Positions 7,960-16,900 of a stretch of 64,000 nt of DNA are shown here, piece after piece. Every line of letters begins with the position of its first letter. The first letter of the stretch is position 1. The translations under genes were made by a program, and so were the position numbers. The notes below the pieces were generated by a model. The model had not been told where the DNA came from, ran no database searches, and worked only from the letters and a program-made list of their open reading frames with translations. The stretch covers positions 434,001 to 498,000 of the forward strand of contig NZ_VITY01000005.1 of the NCBI RefSeq assembly GCF_007993935.1, read 5' to 3'. The DNA comes from Bradyrhizobium macuxiense. Lineage in GTDB: Bacteria; Pseudomonadota; Alphaproteobacteria; Rhizobiales; Xanthobacteraceae.

Positions 7960-8877
7960 TCAGCGATGAACGCAAATGATGGTGTTCCCCTTGCGTCGCT
8001 CGGTCGGATTCAAGGCGGCGACGGCATCGTCGAGGGATGAGACCTTGCCGATGTGCGTCCGAAGTCGTCCGTCCCGCACCCGCTGGACGATCTCAATCAG
8101 TTGGACACGATCGGCTTCGACGACGAAGTCGACCGCAACTCCGCCAGAGGGCCGTGCCTCGGCCGGCCCGACGATGGTCACCAGCGTTCCTCCGGCCCGA
8201 ATGAGTCCTGCGGACCGCTTCTGAATGTCACCGCCGATGACATCAAACACGAGATCGACTTCGCCGACGTCTTCCAGGGTGTCGTTGTCCAGGTCGACGA
8301 ACTCTTTCGCGCCCAGGTCGAGCGCGGCCTGACGGTCGGCGGAGCGTCCGGTACCGATGACGTAGGCGCCGGCCTCGCGTGCGAGTTGCGTCACCATCGA
8401 TCCAACCGCACCGGCCGCGCCATGTGCGAGGACGCGCTGCCCCGCCTGAAGGCGGCCGTGCTGGAACAGCCCTTGCCATGCGGTCAGACCCGAGATCGGC
8501 AGGCTCGCGCCCACCGTGAAGTCGACGTCGCCCGGCAGCGGCGCGAGGTTTCGTGCCTCGATCGCCACATACTCGGCTAGCGTGCCGTCGCGATACCAGT
8601 CCGCGAGGCCGAACACCCGCTGGCCCACCGACAGTCCCGTCGTGCCATATCCAAGCGCGGTGACCACTCCGGCCAGCTCGTGCCCGGGGATCGACGGTGT
8701 CCGGTCGCGATCGACGCGATCGGTCCAGGTCGACGGCCAAGCCAGCTCAGTCGGGGCAAATCCCGACGCATGAACCTGAATGACGACGTCGTTGATGGCT
8801 GCCTTCGGCTCGGGCCGGTCCACCAGCTTCATCCCGGCCGTTCCCGCGGCCTGGTCCGTTACGACGATCGCCTTCAT
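7960..8877 (-). CDS. Zinc-independent quinone oxidoreductase-like MDR enzyme
   Basis: A 305-residue medium-chain dehydrogenase/reductase. The GroES-like part carries PGHELAGVV and the nucleotide fold has HGAAGAVGSMVTQLAREAGA, the AxxGxxG-type motif of NADPH-dependent quinone oxidoreductases. The Cys ligands of zinc alcohol dehydrogenases are absent. Likely substrates are quinones or enones. ATG at 8877 (MKAIVVTDQ) is chosen because GAGGAG lies 9 nt upstream. No operon partner. Confidence 0.85.
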   Translation of the reverse strand: MKAIVVTDQAAGTAGMKLVDRPEPKAAINDVVIQVHASGFAPTELAWPSTWTDRVDRDRTPSIPGHELAGVVTALGYGTTGLSVGQRVFGLADWYRDGTLAEYVAIEARNLAPLPGDVDFTVGASLPISGLTAWQGLFQHGRLQAGQRVLAHGAAGAVGSMVTQLAREAGAYVIGTGRSADRQAALDLGAKEFVDLDNDTLEDVGEVDLVFDVIGGDIQKRSAGLIRAGGTLVTIVGPAEARPSGGVAVDFVVEADRVQLIEIVQRVRDGRLRTHIGKVSSLDDAVAALNPTERRKGNTIICVHR

Positions 8878-9204
8878 CGGAACTATCTCCTCGATCATTT
8901 GTCTCGTTGGTGGAGATGTTGCAGCGAGCACGAAAGCGCCGCCTATCAACAAAACGCCAAGCAGTGCGGAACTCCAGACTCCGCGCTTGCGATCTGCGCT
9001 GTCCGCACTAACCGGAGCACTAACCCCGATGGATCCCTCCGGTTGCTCGCGCCAGCATAGATGCGTTGCGCCTGATCATAAGAACAGGACCAAGATTGCC
9101 GAATTTGGCTGTACCAGGCCCAACGGCTGCCAGCTCCACCCATACTGACAAAAAAAAGCCGGCGTTGCCGCCGGCTTTCGTGTCTGTTGGCTCGTTTGCC
9201 GCGG
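8878..9204. other. Intergenic region upstream of the MDR gene
   Basis: A 327-bp gap between the MDR start and the rpoH stop. It holds the rpoH terminator at its right end and a short direct repeat of gcactaacc near 9008-9023. No coding frame is convincing. Confidence 0.5.
9155..9178 (-). terminator. Rho-independent terminator of rpoH
   Basis: Minus-strand hairpin AAAGCCGGC-ggcaac-GCCGGCTTT followed by more T (complement of the A run 9151-9157). It begins 27 bp after the rpoH stop codon. Confidence 0.85.
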
Positions 9205-10101
9205 TTAGTGCGCGGCCTCGAGAGCGGCTTCCTGCCGGGCGATCGTGCCCTTGACGGCCGACTGCACCTTTTCGAAGGCGCGGACCTCGATCTGCCGCAC
9301 GCGCTCGCGCGACACGCCGAACTCGGCGGCGAGGTCTTCCAGCGTCATCGGCTCATCCGCCAGACGACGCGCCTCGAAGATGCGGCGTTCGCGCGGGTTG
9401 AGCACGCCGATCGCACCGTTCAGGGCCTGGCGGCGATGATCGAACTCCTCGCTCTCGGCCATCAAGGCTTCGGCGTTGGGCGAGTTGTCGACCAGCCAGT
9501 CCTGCCATTCGCCGGCTTCGCCGTCGTCGCGGATCGGGGCGTTGAGCGACGCGTCACCGCCGAGACGGCGATTCATGTCGACCACGTCCTGATCGGTCAC
9601 GCCGAGGCGCTTGGCAATCAGCTTCACCTGGTCGGGGTGGAGATCACCCTCTTCCAGCGCGGAGATCTTGCTCTTCGCCTTGCGCAGGTTGAAGAACAGC
9701 TTCTTCTGGTTCGCGGTGGTGCCCATCTTCACGAGCGACCAGGAACGCAGGATGTACTCTTGTATTGACGCCTTGATCCACCACATGGCGTAAGTGGCGA
9801 GACGGAAGCCCTTCTCGGGCTCGAATCGCTTCACCGCCTGCATCAGGCCGACATTGCCTTCCGAGACGACCTCGGAGATCGGCAAGCCGTAGCCGCGATA
9901 GCCCATGGCGATCTTGGCCACGAGCCTGAGATGGCTGGTGACGAGCTTATGCGCCGCGTCGCGATCGTCATGCTCGCGCCAACGCTTGGCGAGCATGTAC
10001 TCCTGCTGGGGCTCCAGCATGGGGAACTTGCGGATCTCGGCGAGGTAACGGGAAAGACCGGATTCTCCATTGAGGACCGGTAACGTAGCTGTACGGGCCA
10101 T
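9205..10101 (-). CDS. rpoH: RNA polymerase sigma factor RpoH (sigma-32)
   Basis: A 298-residue heat-shock sigma factor. The RpoH box QKKLFFNLR (132-140), the hallmark that separates RpoH from other sigma-70 members, is intact. Region 2 includes ISEVVSEGNVGLMQAVKRFEPEKGFRLATYAMWWIKASIQEY in pieces at 75-115, and region 4 ends with FGVSRERVRQIEVRAFEKV. It directs transcription of chaperone and protease genes. Start at 10101 follows GGAGGG by 7 nt. It is downstream of rluD on the same strand, the usual alphaproteobacterial order, with a 216-bp gap that probably contains its own promoter. Bradyrhizobium usually has several rpoH copies; which one this is cannot be decided. Confidence 0.96.
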   Translation of the reverse strand: MARTATLPVLNGESGLSRYLAEIRKFPMLEPQQEYMLAKRWREHDDRDAAHKLVTSHLRLVAKIAMGYRGYGLPISEVVSEGNVGLMQAVKRFEPEKGFRLATYAMWWIKASIQEYILRSWSLVKMGTTANQKKLFFNLRKAKSKISALEEGDLHPDQVKLIAKRLGVTDQDVVDMNRRLGGDASLNAPIRDDGEAGEWQDWLVDNSPNAEALMAESEEFDHRRQALNGAIGVLNPRERRIFEARRLADEPMTLEDLAAEFGVSRERVRQIEVRAFEKVQSAVKGTIARQEAALEAAH

Positions 10102-10317
10102 TCGAGCGCCCTCCAGTGGTTCAGACCCCCGATAGCGGCGGGCCCGGCAGGTGGCCGCTGGGTTAAAGCCGGCCATGCTGCGATGTTCCGCGCTGGATAT
10201 TCAGCGCAGGTGCAACATACACTAAACGGTCCGTGATAGGGAAGGATTGCTGACGTCACGTCCCCGTGTGGCAGGTATAACCTGTTGTCATAACGGAGCT
10301 TTTCCGGGAGGGGTGCG

Positions 10318-11337
10318 TCATACCGCCGCTGCCAGCGCCCGCTCCAGGAGAAGCAAATCCTCCGGCAGGGGCGACTCCCAGCGTAAAAGTTCCCCGGTGC
10401 GGGGGTGCTCCAAAGCCAGCAGATAGGCGTGCAGGGCCTGCCGGTCGAGCGCGGTAAGTGCGTGCTTACCTTCCGCGCCGAGCTGTCCGGCCTTGGTCTT
10501 GAAGTGGGCGCCGTAAACGCTGTCACCCATCAGGGGATGGCCGAGATGGGCAAGGTGGACCCGGATCTGATGGGTGCGGCCGGTCTCGAGCTGGCAGGCC
10601 AGCAGCGAGGCGACAGGCTTGCCGTCGCGGCCGGCAAAGCTCGAGAGCACCTCGAAATGGGTGATCGCCTCGCGGCCGCCCTGGCGCACGGCCATCTTCT
10701 CGCGGGCATGCGGGTGGCGGTCGATCGGCGCGTCGATCGTGCCGTGCGGCCGGTTCGGCACGCCCCAGGCGAACGCCATGTAGCCCCGCTCCATCGGGCC
10801 GGTACGGCCATGGTCGGCGAACTGCGCGGTCAGCGACTGGTGGGCGTGGTCGTTCTTGGCAACCACCATCAGCCCGGTGGTGTCCTTGTCGAGCCGGTGC
10901 ACGATGCCCGGCCGCTTGACCCCGCCGATGCCGGACAGGCTGGTGCCGCAATGGGCGATCAGCGCGTTGACCAGCGTTCCCGTGGCATGGCCGGCCGCGG
11001 GATGCACGACCAGGCCCCTCGGCTTGTCGATGACGATGATGTCGTCGTCCTCGAACACGATATCGAGGGCGATGTCTTCGCCTTGGGGCTCGGCGGGCGC
11101 GGCCTCCGGCACGTCGATTATGATCGTATCGCCGCTAGCGACATGATAAGCGGGGTCGCGGACGACGGCGTCCTTGACGGTCACGGAACCGGCGAGGATC
11201 AGCGCCTTCAGCCGGGACCGTGACAGCTCCGGAGTGCGCTGTGCGAGCACGCGGTCAAGCCGGGCCGAGCCCTCGTCGCCAGCGACGATGACCTCCAGCT
11301 TCCGACCGCCATTCGAAGAGACTTGTTGCAAAGACAT
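10318..11337 (-). CDS. rluD: 23S rRNA pseudouridine synthase, RluA/RluD family
   Basis: A 339-residue enzyme with an S4 RNA-binding domain (about 15-75) and a pseudouridine synthase domain. The catalytic Asp150 lies in HRLDKDTTG, the RluA-family motif. Further conserved blocks are KPRGLVVHP and GRTHQIRVHLAHLGHPLMGD. RluD makes pseudouridines in helix 69 of 23S rRNA and helps ribosome assembly. Start at 11337 (MSLQQVSSNGG) lies 11 bp from the divergent small membrane protein, so promoters must overlap coding sequence. Assignment to RluD rather than RluC is by length and by its place before rpoH. Confidence 0.92.
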   Translation of the reverse strand: MSLQQVSSNGGRKLEVIVAGDEGSARLDRVLAQRTPELSRSRLKALILAGSVTVKDAVVRDPAYHVASGDTIIIDVPEAAPAEPQGEDIALDIVFEDDDIIVIDKPRGLVVHPAAGHATGTLVNALIAHCGTSLSGIGGVKRPGIVHRLDKDTTGLMVVAKNDHAHQSLTAQFADHGRTGPMERGYMAFAWGVPNRPHGTIDAPIDRHPHAREKMAVRQGGREAITHFEVLSSFAGRDGKPVASLLACQLETGRTHQIRVHLAHLGHPLMGDSVYGAHFKTKAGQLGAEGKHALTALDRQALHAYLLALEHPRTGELLRWESPLPEDLLLLERALAAAV

Positions 11338-11348
11338 AGAGCCTTGTG

Positions 11349-11684
11349 ATGACCGACACCGCTGTGACCGAACCGACCCCCGACCAGGCCGCGCTGATCG
11401 CGCGGGTGCGGCGCATGATGCTGATCGCGGGCCTGACCTCGGCACTGGCCGTGGCCGTCGTGTTGATCGCCATCGGCTACCGCCTTTATCGCAGCGAGGG
11501 AAGCCCCGTTTCGGTATCCGACGTCACTGCTGCGCTGCCGAAAGGCGCCCGCATCGTCGCAACCGGCGTCGCCGGCGAGCGGTTGCTCGTCACGCTCGAT
11601 ATAGGCGGTGCAACAGAGATCCGCACATTTGATGCAAAGACGCTGAAACCTGCCGGCAGGCTGAGCTTCGTCAACGAGCCCTGA
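11349..11684 (+). CDS. Small single-pass membrane protein (DUF6476-like)
   Basis: A 111-residue protein with one transmembrane helix (about residues 24-43, MLIAGLTSALAVAVVLIAIG) and a C-terminal domain of about 60 residues outside the membrane (SVSDVTAALPKGARIVATGV). It is divergent from rluD; I recall such proteins beside RluA-type genes in alphaproteobacteria and classed as DUF6476, but I cannot confirm the family here. Function unknown. Confidence 0.7.
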   Translation: MTDTAVTEPTPDQAALIARVRRMMLIAGLTSALAVAVVLIAIGYRLYRSEGSPVSVSDVTAALPKGARIVATGVAGERLLVTLDIGGATEIRTFDAKTLKPAGRLSFVNEP

Positions 11685-11810
11685 CCTTCGCAATCGCGAA
11701 GCCGCGCACGCGATCAACCAAAAGCTGCAGCGTATTTTTTGCGCATGCGTTCGCGCATCGAGAAGGTGTGCCGCCATCTTTTCGGCCGAGTTGCACGTTC
11801 AGCTTGCGCC

Positions 11811-12458
11811 ATGTCGCAACCCAACCCCAACGCTTCCATCGAACAATGCGGTGAATCCGATGCAGTGGGGTCGGGCATCGATCCGACGCGCCGCGCGGTG
11901 TTGACCGCGCTCGCGGGCTGCGCCTGTCTCGCCGCGATCGAGCCCGCGGCCGCCGACGATGAAGATCAGCCCGGCGCCAGTGAGCGGCCGCAAAAAGCCG
12001 ATCAGCTTGTGCGCGCCGAAGGCGACAAGGCCGGCCAGGTCATCAAGTCGGATGATCTGACCTTGGGCGGACCGCCCATTCGCGCCTGGCCGCAGGACCC
12101 GAAGACCTCGGTCGTCCGCAAAGGTTCGCGGCTCAACGAGGTCGTGCTGGTCAAGCTTGATCCGAACGAGCTCGACGATGCGACGCGCGCCCGCGCGCCT
12201 GACGGCATCGTCTGCTACTCCGTCATCTGCTCGCACGCCGGATGTCCGATCACCGCCTGGGTGAAGGAAGAGCAGGGCGACAAAAAAGTTTTGAAATGTC
12301 TCTGTCACAACTCCGAATACGATCCGCGGCAGAATGCGCAGGTCGTGTTCGGGCCGGCGCCACGTCGCCTCGCGGCACTGCCGCTGACGGTGGCCGACGG
12401 CGCGATCACGGTCGCAGCGCCATTCGTTGGGAAGGTGGGTGCTCAGCAGGGAGGATGA
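11811..12458 (+). CDS. Rieske [2Fe-2S] protein
   Basis: A 215-residue exported Rieske protein. The cluster ligands are Cys140/His142 (CSHAGC) and Cys163/His166 (CLCH); Cys145 and Cys165 are the disulfide pair of bc1-type, high-potential Rieske proteins. A twin-Arg-like N terminus (DPTRRAVLTALAGCACLAA, 24-42) suggests export of the folded protein. It differs from a canonical bc1 subunit in that no cytochrome b or c1 gene follows; instead a PQQ dehydrogenase starts 71 bp downstream. It may pass electrons from that enzyme to the respiratory chain (inference). Start at 11811 is preferred over one 72 nt upstream. Confidence 0.82.
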   Translation: MSQPNPNASIEQCGESDAVGSGIDPTRRAVLTALAGCACLAAIEPAAADDEDQPGASERPQKADQLVRAEGDKAGQVIKSDDLTLGGPPIRAWPQDPKTSVVRKGSRLNEVVLVKLDPNELDDATRARAPDGIVCYSVICSHAGCPITAWVKEEQGDKKVLKCLCHNSEYDPRQNAQVVFGPAPRRLAALPLTVADGAITVAAPFVGKVGAQQGG

Positions 12459-12529
12459 GGCCACACCGGGAGTTCTGCATGATCTAAATAAAACTGAAAA
12501 AATAGAACAGAGCAGGGAGGTAGCATCTC

Positions 12530-14260
12530 ATGACAAGCAAGCAGTGGTTACTGTCGAGTTGTGTCGCATTCACGTGCCTCATTTCGACCTATGCCGTCGC
12601 GGGGCCGATCGAAAACTACAGTCCGGTGACGTCTCAGCGTCTCGAAAATCCCGAACCCGGCAACTGGATGCTCTATCGCCGGACCTATGACGGACAGGGT
12701 TTCAGTCCGCTCAACCAGATCAACACATCCAACGTCAAAGACCTCAAGCCCGCCTGGACCTTCTCGACCGGCGTGATCGAGGGCCATGAGGCGCCGCCGA
12801 TCGTCAACAACGGCGTGATGTTCGTCGCGACCCCGATGGGGCAGGTGATCGCGCTCAACGCCAAGACCGGCGAGGAGTACTGGCGCTACAAGCGGCAGCT
12901 TCCCGACGATCTGTTCCAGCTGCATCCGACCAGCCGCGGCGTCGGCCTGTGGGAGGACAAGCTCTATCTCGCGACGACCGACGACCACGTCGTCGCGCTG
13001 GACGCCAAGACCGGCAAGGTGGTCTGGGACACCAAGGTCCAGGACTACAAGAAGGGCCAGTACATGACCCTGATGCCGCTCACCGTCGACGGCAAGGTGA
13101 TCGTCGGCGGCTCCGGCGGTGAGTTCGGCGTGCGCGGCTATGTCGCCGCGTATGACGCGAGCAGCGGCAAGGAGCTGTGGCGCACCTTCACCATCCCCGG
13201 CGAAGGCGAGCCCGGCCACGAGACCTGGAGCGGCGACGACTGGAAGTCGGGCGGCGGATCGGCCTGGATGACCGGCACCTACGACAAGGACACCAAGACG
13301 GTCTATTGGGGCGTCGGCAACGCCGCGCCATGGCCCGGCTCGATGCATGCCGGCGACAACCTCTACACCAGCTCGGTGCTCGCGCTCGATCCCGACACCG
13401 GCAAGATCAAGACCCACTTCCAGTATCACCAGAACGATTCCTGGGACTGGGACGAGGTCGATGCGCCGATGCTGATCGACATGCAGCGCGATGGACGGTC
13501 GTTCAAGAGCCTGGTCCATCCGGGACGCGATGCGATCTTCTGGGTGCTGGAGCGCAAGCCGGACAAGATCAACTATGTCGCCGGCTGGCCGTTCGTGAAG
13601 ACCAATGTCTGGAAGGGCATCGAGGCCGAGACCGGCCGGCCGATCGTCGATCCCGAGCACAAGCCGGTGCTCGGCAAGCGGGTCGAGTTCTGCCCGTCAC
13701 TGTGGGGCGGCAAGGACTGGCCGTCGGCGGCCTATAGCCCGAACACCAAGCTCGTCTATGTGCCCGCCAATGAAAACTTCTGCGGCGGTTTCACCGGCGA
13801 GAAGCAGCCGCTGGTTCCCGGCCAGCTCTGGCTCGGCACCAAGCCGGAGGACATCGGACTGATCCCCGCGCCGAATGCCGATCATTTCGGCGAGTTGCAG
13901 GCGTGGGATCCGGTCACCGGCAAGAAGGTCTGGCAGCACGACTACAAGACGTCGCAGCTGTTCGGCGCGGTGACCGCGACCGCGGGCGATCTGGTTCTCG
14001 CCGGCGGCACCAACGACCGCGCCTTCCGCATCTTCAACGCCAAGACCGGCGAGCTGTTGTGGGAGCAGAAGACCAACTCCGGCATCATGGCGATGCCGAT
14101 GTCCTATGAGGTCGATGGAACGCAGTACATCGCGGTCCAGTCGGGCTGGGGCGTCGACGCCCAGCGCATCCAGGATGCACTGGCCGGCAAGGTCAAGGGC
14201 TTCGAGAACAACGTCCCGCAGGGCGGCGTGATCTGGGTGTTTGCGCTCGACAAGAAGTAA
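12530..14260 (+). CDS. PQQ-dependent alcohol dehydrogenase, lanthanide-type active site
   Basis: A 576-residue periplasmic quinoprotein with signal peptide (cut after AVA, residue 24) and eight-bladed propeller repeats such as VIALNAKTGEEYW and VVALDAKTGKVVWD. Metal-site residues are Glu198 (GGEFGVRG) and Asn264; the catalytic base is Asp306 in SWDWDEVD. Asp308, two residues on, is the extra aspartate that marks lanthanide-dependent enzymes (XoxF, PedH) as opposed to Ca2+ types. The adjacent-cysteine ring of methanol dehydrogenase is absent; the position reads QLHP (130-133). There is no fused cytochrome c domain. GGGAGG is 9 nt before the ATG. Likely substrate is a short or aromatic alcohol. 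Confidence 0.88.
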   Translation: MTSKQWLLSSCVAFTCLISTYAVAGPIENYSPVTSQRLENPEPGNWMLYRRTYDGQGFSPLNQINTSNVKDLKPAWTFSTGVIEGHEAPPIVNNGVMFVATPMGQVIALNAKTGEEYWRYKRQLPDDLFQLHPTSRGVGLWEDKLYLATTDDHVVALDAKTGKVVWDTKVQDYKKGQYMTLMPLTVDGKVIVGGSGGEFGVRGYVAAYDASSGKELWRTFTIPGEGEPGHETWSGDDWKSGGGSAWMTGTYDKDTKTVYWGVGNAAPWPGSMHAGDNLYTSSVLALDPDTGKIKTHFQYHQNDSWDWDEVDAPMLIDMQRDGRSFKSLVHPGRDAIFWVLERKPDKINYVAGWPFVKTNVWKGIEAETGRPIVDPEHKPVLGKRVEFCPSLWGGKDWPSAAYSPNTKLVYVPANENFCGGFTGEKQPLVPGQLWLGTKPEDIGLIPAPNADHFGELQAWDPVTGKKVWQHDYKTSQLFGAVTATAGDLVLAGGTNDRAFRIFNAKTGELLWEQKTNSGIMAMPMSYEVDGTQYIAVQSGWGVDAQRIQDALAGKVKGFENNVPQGGVIWVFALDKK

Positions 14261-14272
14261 GAGACGCGACCT

Positions 14273-14310
14273 GAGCATGGTCCGATTGAATCGGGCCATG
14301 CTCGTGTTTT
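14273..14310 (+). terminator. Rho-independent terminator of the PQQ dehydrogenase
   Basis: A 13-bp stem (GAGCATGGtCCGA / TCGGgCCATGCTC) with loop ttgaa, followed by gtgtttt. It starts 12 bp after the stop codon. Confidence 0.85.
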
Positions 14311-14346
14311 CTCGAAGACGCTCTGGCGACAGGGGGCGATGCGATC

Positions 14347-14380
14347 GGGAAGCGGCGGTTGGGGAGACCGGCCGCTTCCC
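14347..14380. repeat. Perfect 10-bp inverted repeat
   Basis: GGGAAGCGGC (14347-14356) and GCCGCTTCCC (14371-14380) with a 14-nt loop. It lies in the 323-bp gap 14261-14583 between convergent genes, together with the terminator and the family E repeat; no gene is present in that gap. Confidence 0.6.
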
Positions 14381-14392
14381 GGTCCGCTCTTG

Positions 14393-14480
14393 CGTCATTG
14401 CGAGCGAAGCGAAGCAATCCATCGGTCCGCATATGCGGAGCGATGGATTGCTTCGTCGCTGTCGCTCCTCGCAATGACGA
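14393..14480. repeat. Dispersed palindrome family E
   Basis: Long inverted repeat: cgtcattgcgagcgaagcga at one end pairs with tcgctcctcgcaatgacg at the other; the centre is also self-complementary (ccgcatatgcgg). This is a common alphaproteobacterial intergenic palindrome type. Confidence 0.75.
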
Positions 14481-14583
14481 ACTACCCGCCGCAACGATCC
14501 GAAATCATCGTGCCTTCTAAGCAAGACGCCCGCGAACAAAGCGTCGCGGGCGTCCGATCTTTTGGTCTAGCGATAGACCAGCC

Positions 14584-16899
14584 TCAGGTCTCCAGCTGCT
14601 TACCGATCGGCAATGCGCGGATGCGCTTTCCGGTGGCGGCGAAGATCGCGTTGATCAAGGCCGGGGCAAACGGCGGCACGCCGGGTTCGCCGACGCCGCT
14701 TGGCGGGGTGTCGGCGCCGGGCGGCACGATGTAGACGTTGGTGATAACAGGCGACTCGTCCATCCGGATCACCGGAAAGTCGTCGAAATTGCTCTGCTGC
14801 ACCTTGCCGTCCTTGAAGCTGATCTCGCCGTATTTGGCGAGACTGAGCCCCATGATCGCAGCGCCTTCGATCTGCGAGTTGATCCGCTCCGGATTGACGT
14901 AAGTGCCGCAATCGATCGCGGTGTCGACCCGTGGCACCGTGAACTTGCCCTTGTCGTCGACCGCCACCTCGACGATGGTCGCGATGTAGCTGACGAACGA
15001 CCGATGCACCGCGATGCCGAGACCGTGGCCTTTCGGCACGGTACGGCCCCACTCGCCCTTCTCGGCAACCAACTCGACGACCTTGCGTAAGCGCGCGGTG
15101 TCGATCGGGTAGCTTTCATAGGGCTCGCCGTAGTTCCAGGGATCTTTCACCGAGGACAGGTTGACGATCCGGGGCGATCCGATCAGCTCCATCAGCATGT
15201 CCTTCTGGTCGCGGCCCGTCGCATGCGCGATCTCCGCGGCCATCGATTGCACCGCGAAGGCGCGCGGGATGTTGGACACCGAGCGGAACCAGCCGATCCG
15301 CGTGAACGCGGCCGCTTCCGGATTCTCGCACTGCAGGTTGGCGATCTCGAACGGGTTGTCGATCAGGCCCATGCCGAGCTCGAACGGTGCTTCGTGATTG
15401 GCACCGGCGGCGAAGGTCGAGGCGATGGTCGGCGCCACGCTGCGGTGCCGCCACGCGATCACCTTGCCGCTCTTGTCGAGGCCGGCCTCGATCCGCTCCA
15501 CCGAGACGGTGTGCAGGAAGTCGTGATGGACGTCGTCCTCACGGGTCCATTGCACCTTGACCGGCGCGCCGAGTTCCTTCGACAGCAATGCCGCCTCCAG
15601 CGCGAAGTCGCATTTCGACTTGCGGCCGAAGCCGCCGCCGAGCAGCGTCACGTTGATGGTGACATTGTCCTCGGGGATCCCGAGCGTCTTGGCGACATCC
15701 TCGCGGGTGCCGCCGGGGCTCTGCACGGGGGCCCAGATCTCGGCCTTGTCGCCCGTCACATTGGCAACCGCGACCGGCGGCTCCATGCTGACATGGGCGA
15801 GATGCGGCAGGTAATATTCGCCGGTGATCACCTTGTCGGCGGTCTTCAACGCCGCATCGACATCGCCTTCCTTGCGCACCACGAGGCCGGGTTTGCGCGC
15901 GGCCTCTTCCAGGGACGCACGGTAGGTGACGGAGTCGTATTTGGCGTTGGCGCCGTCATCCCAGACGATCTTGAGCTGGTCGCGGCCCTTGATCGCAGCG
16001 CCCGTGTTGCGCGCGATCACGGCGACGCCGCCGAGCGGCTGGAACTTGGACGGCCAGGGCCAGCCCTTGACCTCCATCACCTTCTCGACGCCCGGCACCT
16101 TCATCGCAGCAGCGTCGTCGAACGACTTCACCTTGCCACCGGTGACCGGCGGACGCGCAATCACCGCGTATTTCAGGCCGGGCAGCCGGATATCGGCGCC
16201 GTAATGCGCCTTGCCGGTCGTGATGTCGTGCAGATCGACGATCGAGACCTGGCCCTTGCCGAGATAGCGGAAGTCCTTCGGATCCTTCAGCTTGAGGCCC
16301 TTGATGTCGGGCACGCTCTCCTTGGCGGCATCGGCGGCGAGATCGCCGAAGCCTATCTTGCGTCCGCTCGCGCTATGGACCACTTCGTGGTTCTGCGCCT
16401 TCACTTCAGTGACCGGCACGCCCCACTTCTTGGCGGCGGCGGCTTCCAGCATCGCGCGCGCCGAGGCGCCGATCTGGCGCATCGGGATCAGGTAGTGCCG
16501 CGTTGAGCGCGAGCCGTCGGTGTCCTGGTTGCCGAACTTGACCTCGTCGCCATGCGCCTGCTGGACATGGACGCGCGACCAGTCGGCCTCCATTTCCTCG
16601 GCGACGATCAGCGGCAGGCTGGTACGCACGCCGGTGCCCATCTCGGAACGATGTGCCAGGATGGTGACGACGCCGTCGGGCGCGATCGCGACGAACACGC
16701 GCGGATCGACCACGACGCCGTGCGGCATTTTGCCGGCACCGGTCTCATAGGCGAACGCCTGGCGCGTCATCACCGGCGCGGCGAGCACGAAGCTGCCTGC
16801 GATGCCGAGCCCCTTGAGGATGCTGCGGCGCGACAGGTTCTCGACCTTCACATGCTTCTCGAAGCCGCGAAGTTTGCTGGGATTGGTGCGGATATTCAT
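14584..16899 (-). CDS. Molybdopterin-binding subunit of aldehyde/isoquinoline oxidoreductase type
   Basis: A 771-residue large subunit of the xanthine dehydrogenase family. A twin-arginine signal (SRRSILKGLGIAGSFVLAAPV, about 22-42) shows export to the periplasm, as in IorB-type enzymes. Molybdopterin-contact blocks include SPGGTRE, LLGGGFGRKS and the C-terminal GVGEPGVPPFAPALINAI with the presumed catalytic Glu. Substrates in this group are N-heterocycles or aldehydes; next to a PQQ alcohol dehydrogenase, aldehyde oxidation is attractive but unproved. It begins one base after the stop of the iron-sulfur subunit gene. No third, cytochrome c subunit is present here. Confidence 0.88.
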   Translation of the reverse strand: MNIRTNPSKLRGFEKHVKVENLSRRSILKGLGIAGSFVLAAPVMTRQAFAYETGAGKMPHGVVVDPRVFVAIAPDGVVTILAHRSEMGTGVRTSLPLIVAEEMEADWSRVHVQQAHGDEVKFGNQDTDGSRSTRHYLIPMRQIGASARAMLEAAAAKKWGVPVTEVKAQNHEVVHSASGRKIGFGDLAADAAKESVPDIKGLKLKDPKDFRYLGKGQVSIVDLHDITTGKAHYGADIRLPGLKYAVIARPPVTGGKVKSFDDAAAMKVPGVEKVMEVKGWPWPSKFQPLGGVAVIARNTGAAIKGRDQLKIVWDDGANAKYDSVTYRASLEEAARKPGLVVRKEGDVDAALKTADKVITGEYYLPHLAHVSMEPPVAVANVTGDKAEIWAPVQSPGGTREDVAKTLGIPEDNVTINVTLLGGGFGRKSKCDFALEAALLSKELGAPVKVQWTREDDVHHDFLHTVSVERIEAGLDKSGKVIAWRHRSVAPTIASTFAAGANHEAPFELGMGLIDNPFEIANLQCENPEAAAFTRIGWFRSVSNIPRAFAVQSMAAEIAHATGRDQKDMLMELIGSPRIVNLSSVKDPWNYGEPYESYPIDTARLRKVVELVAEKGEWGRTVPKGHGLGIAVHRSFVSYIATIVEVAVDDKGKFTVPRVDTAIDCGTYVNPERINSQIEGAAIMGLSLAKYGEISFKDGKVQQSNFDDFPVIRMDESPVITNVYIVPPGADTPPSGVGEPGVPPFAPALINAIFAATGKRIRALPIGKQLET

Positions 16900-16900
16900 G

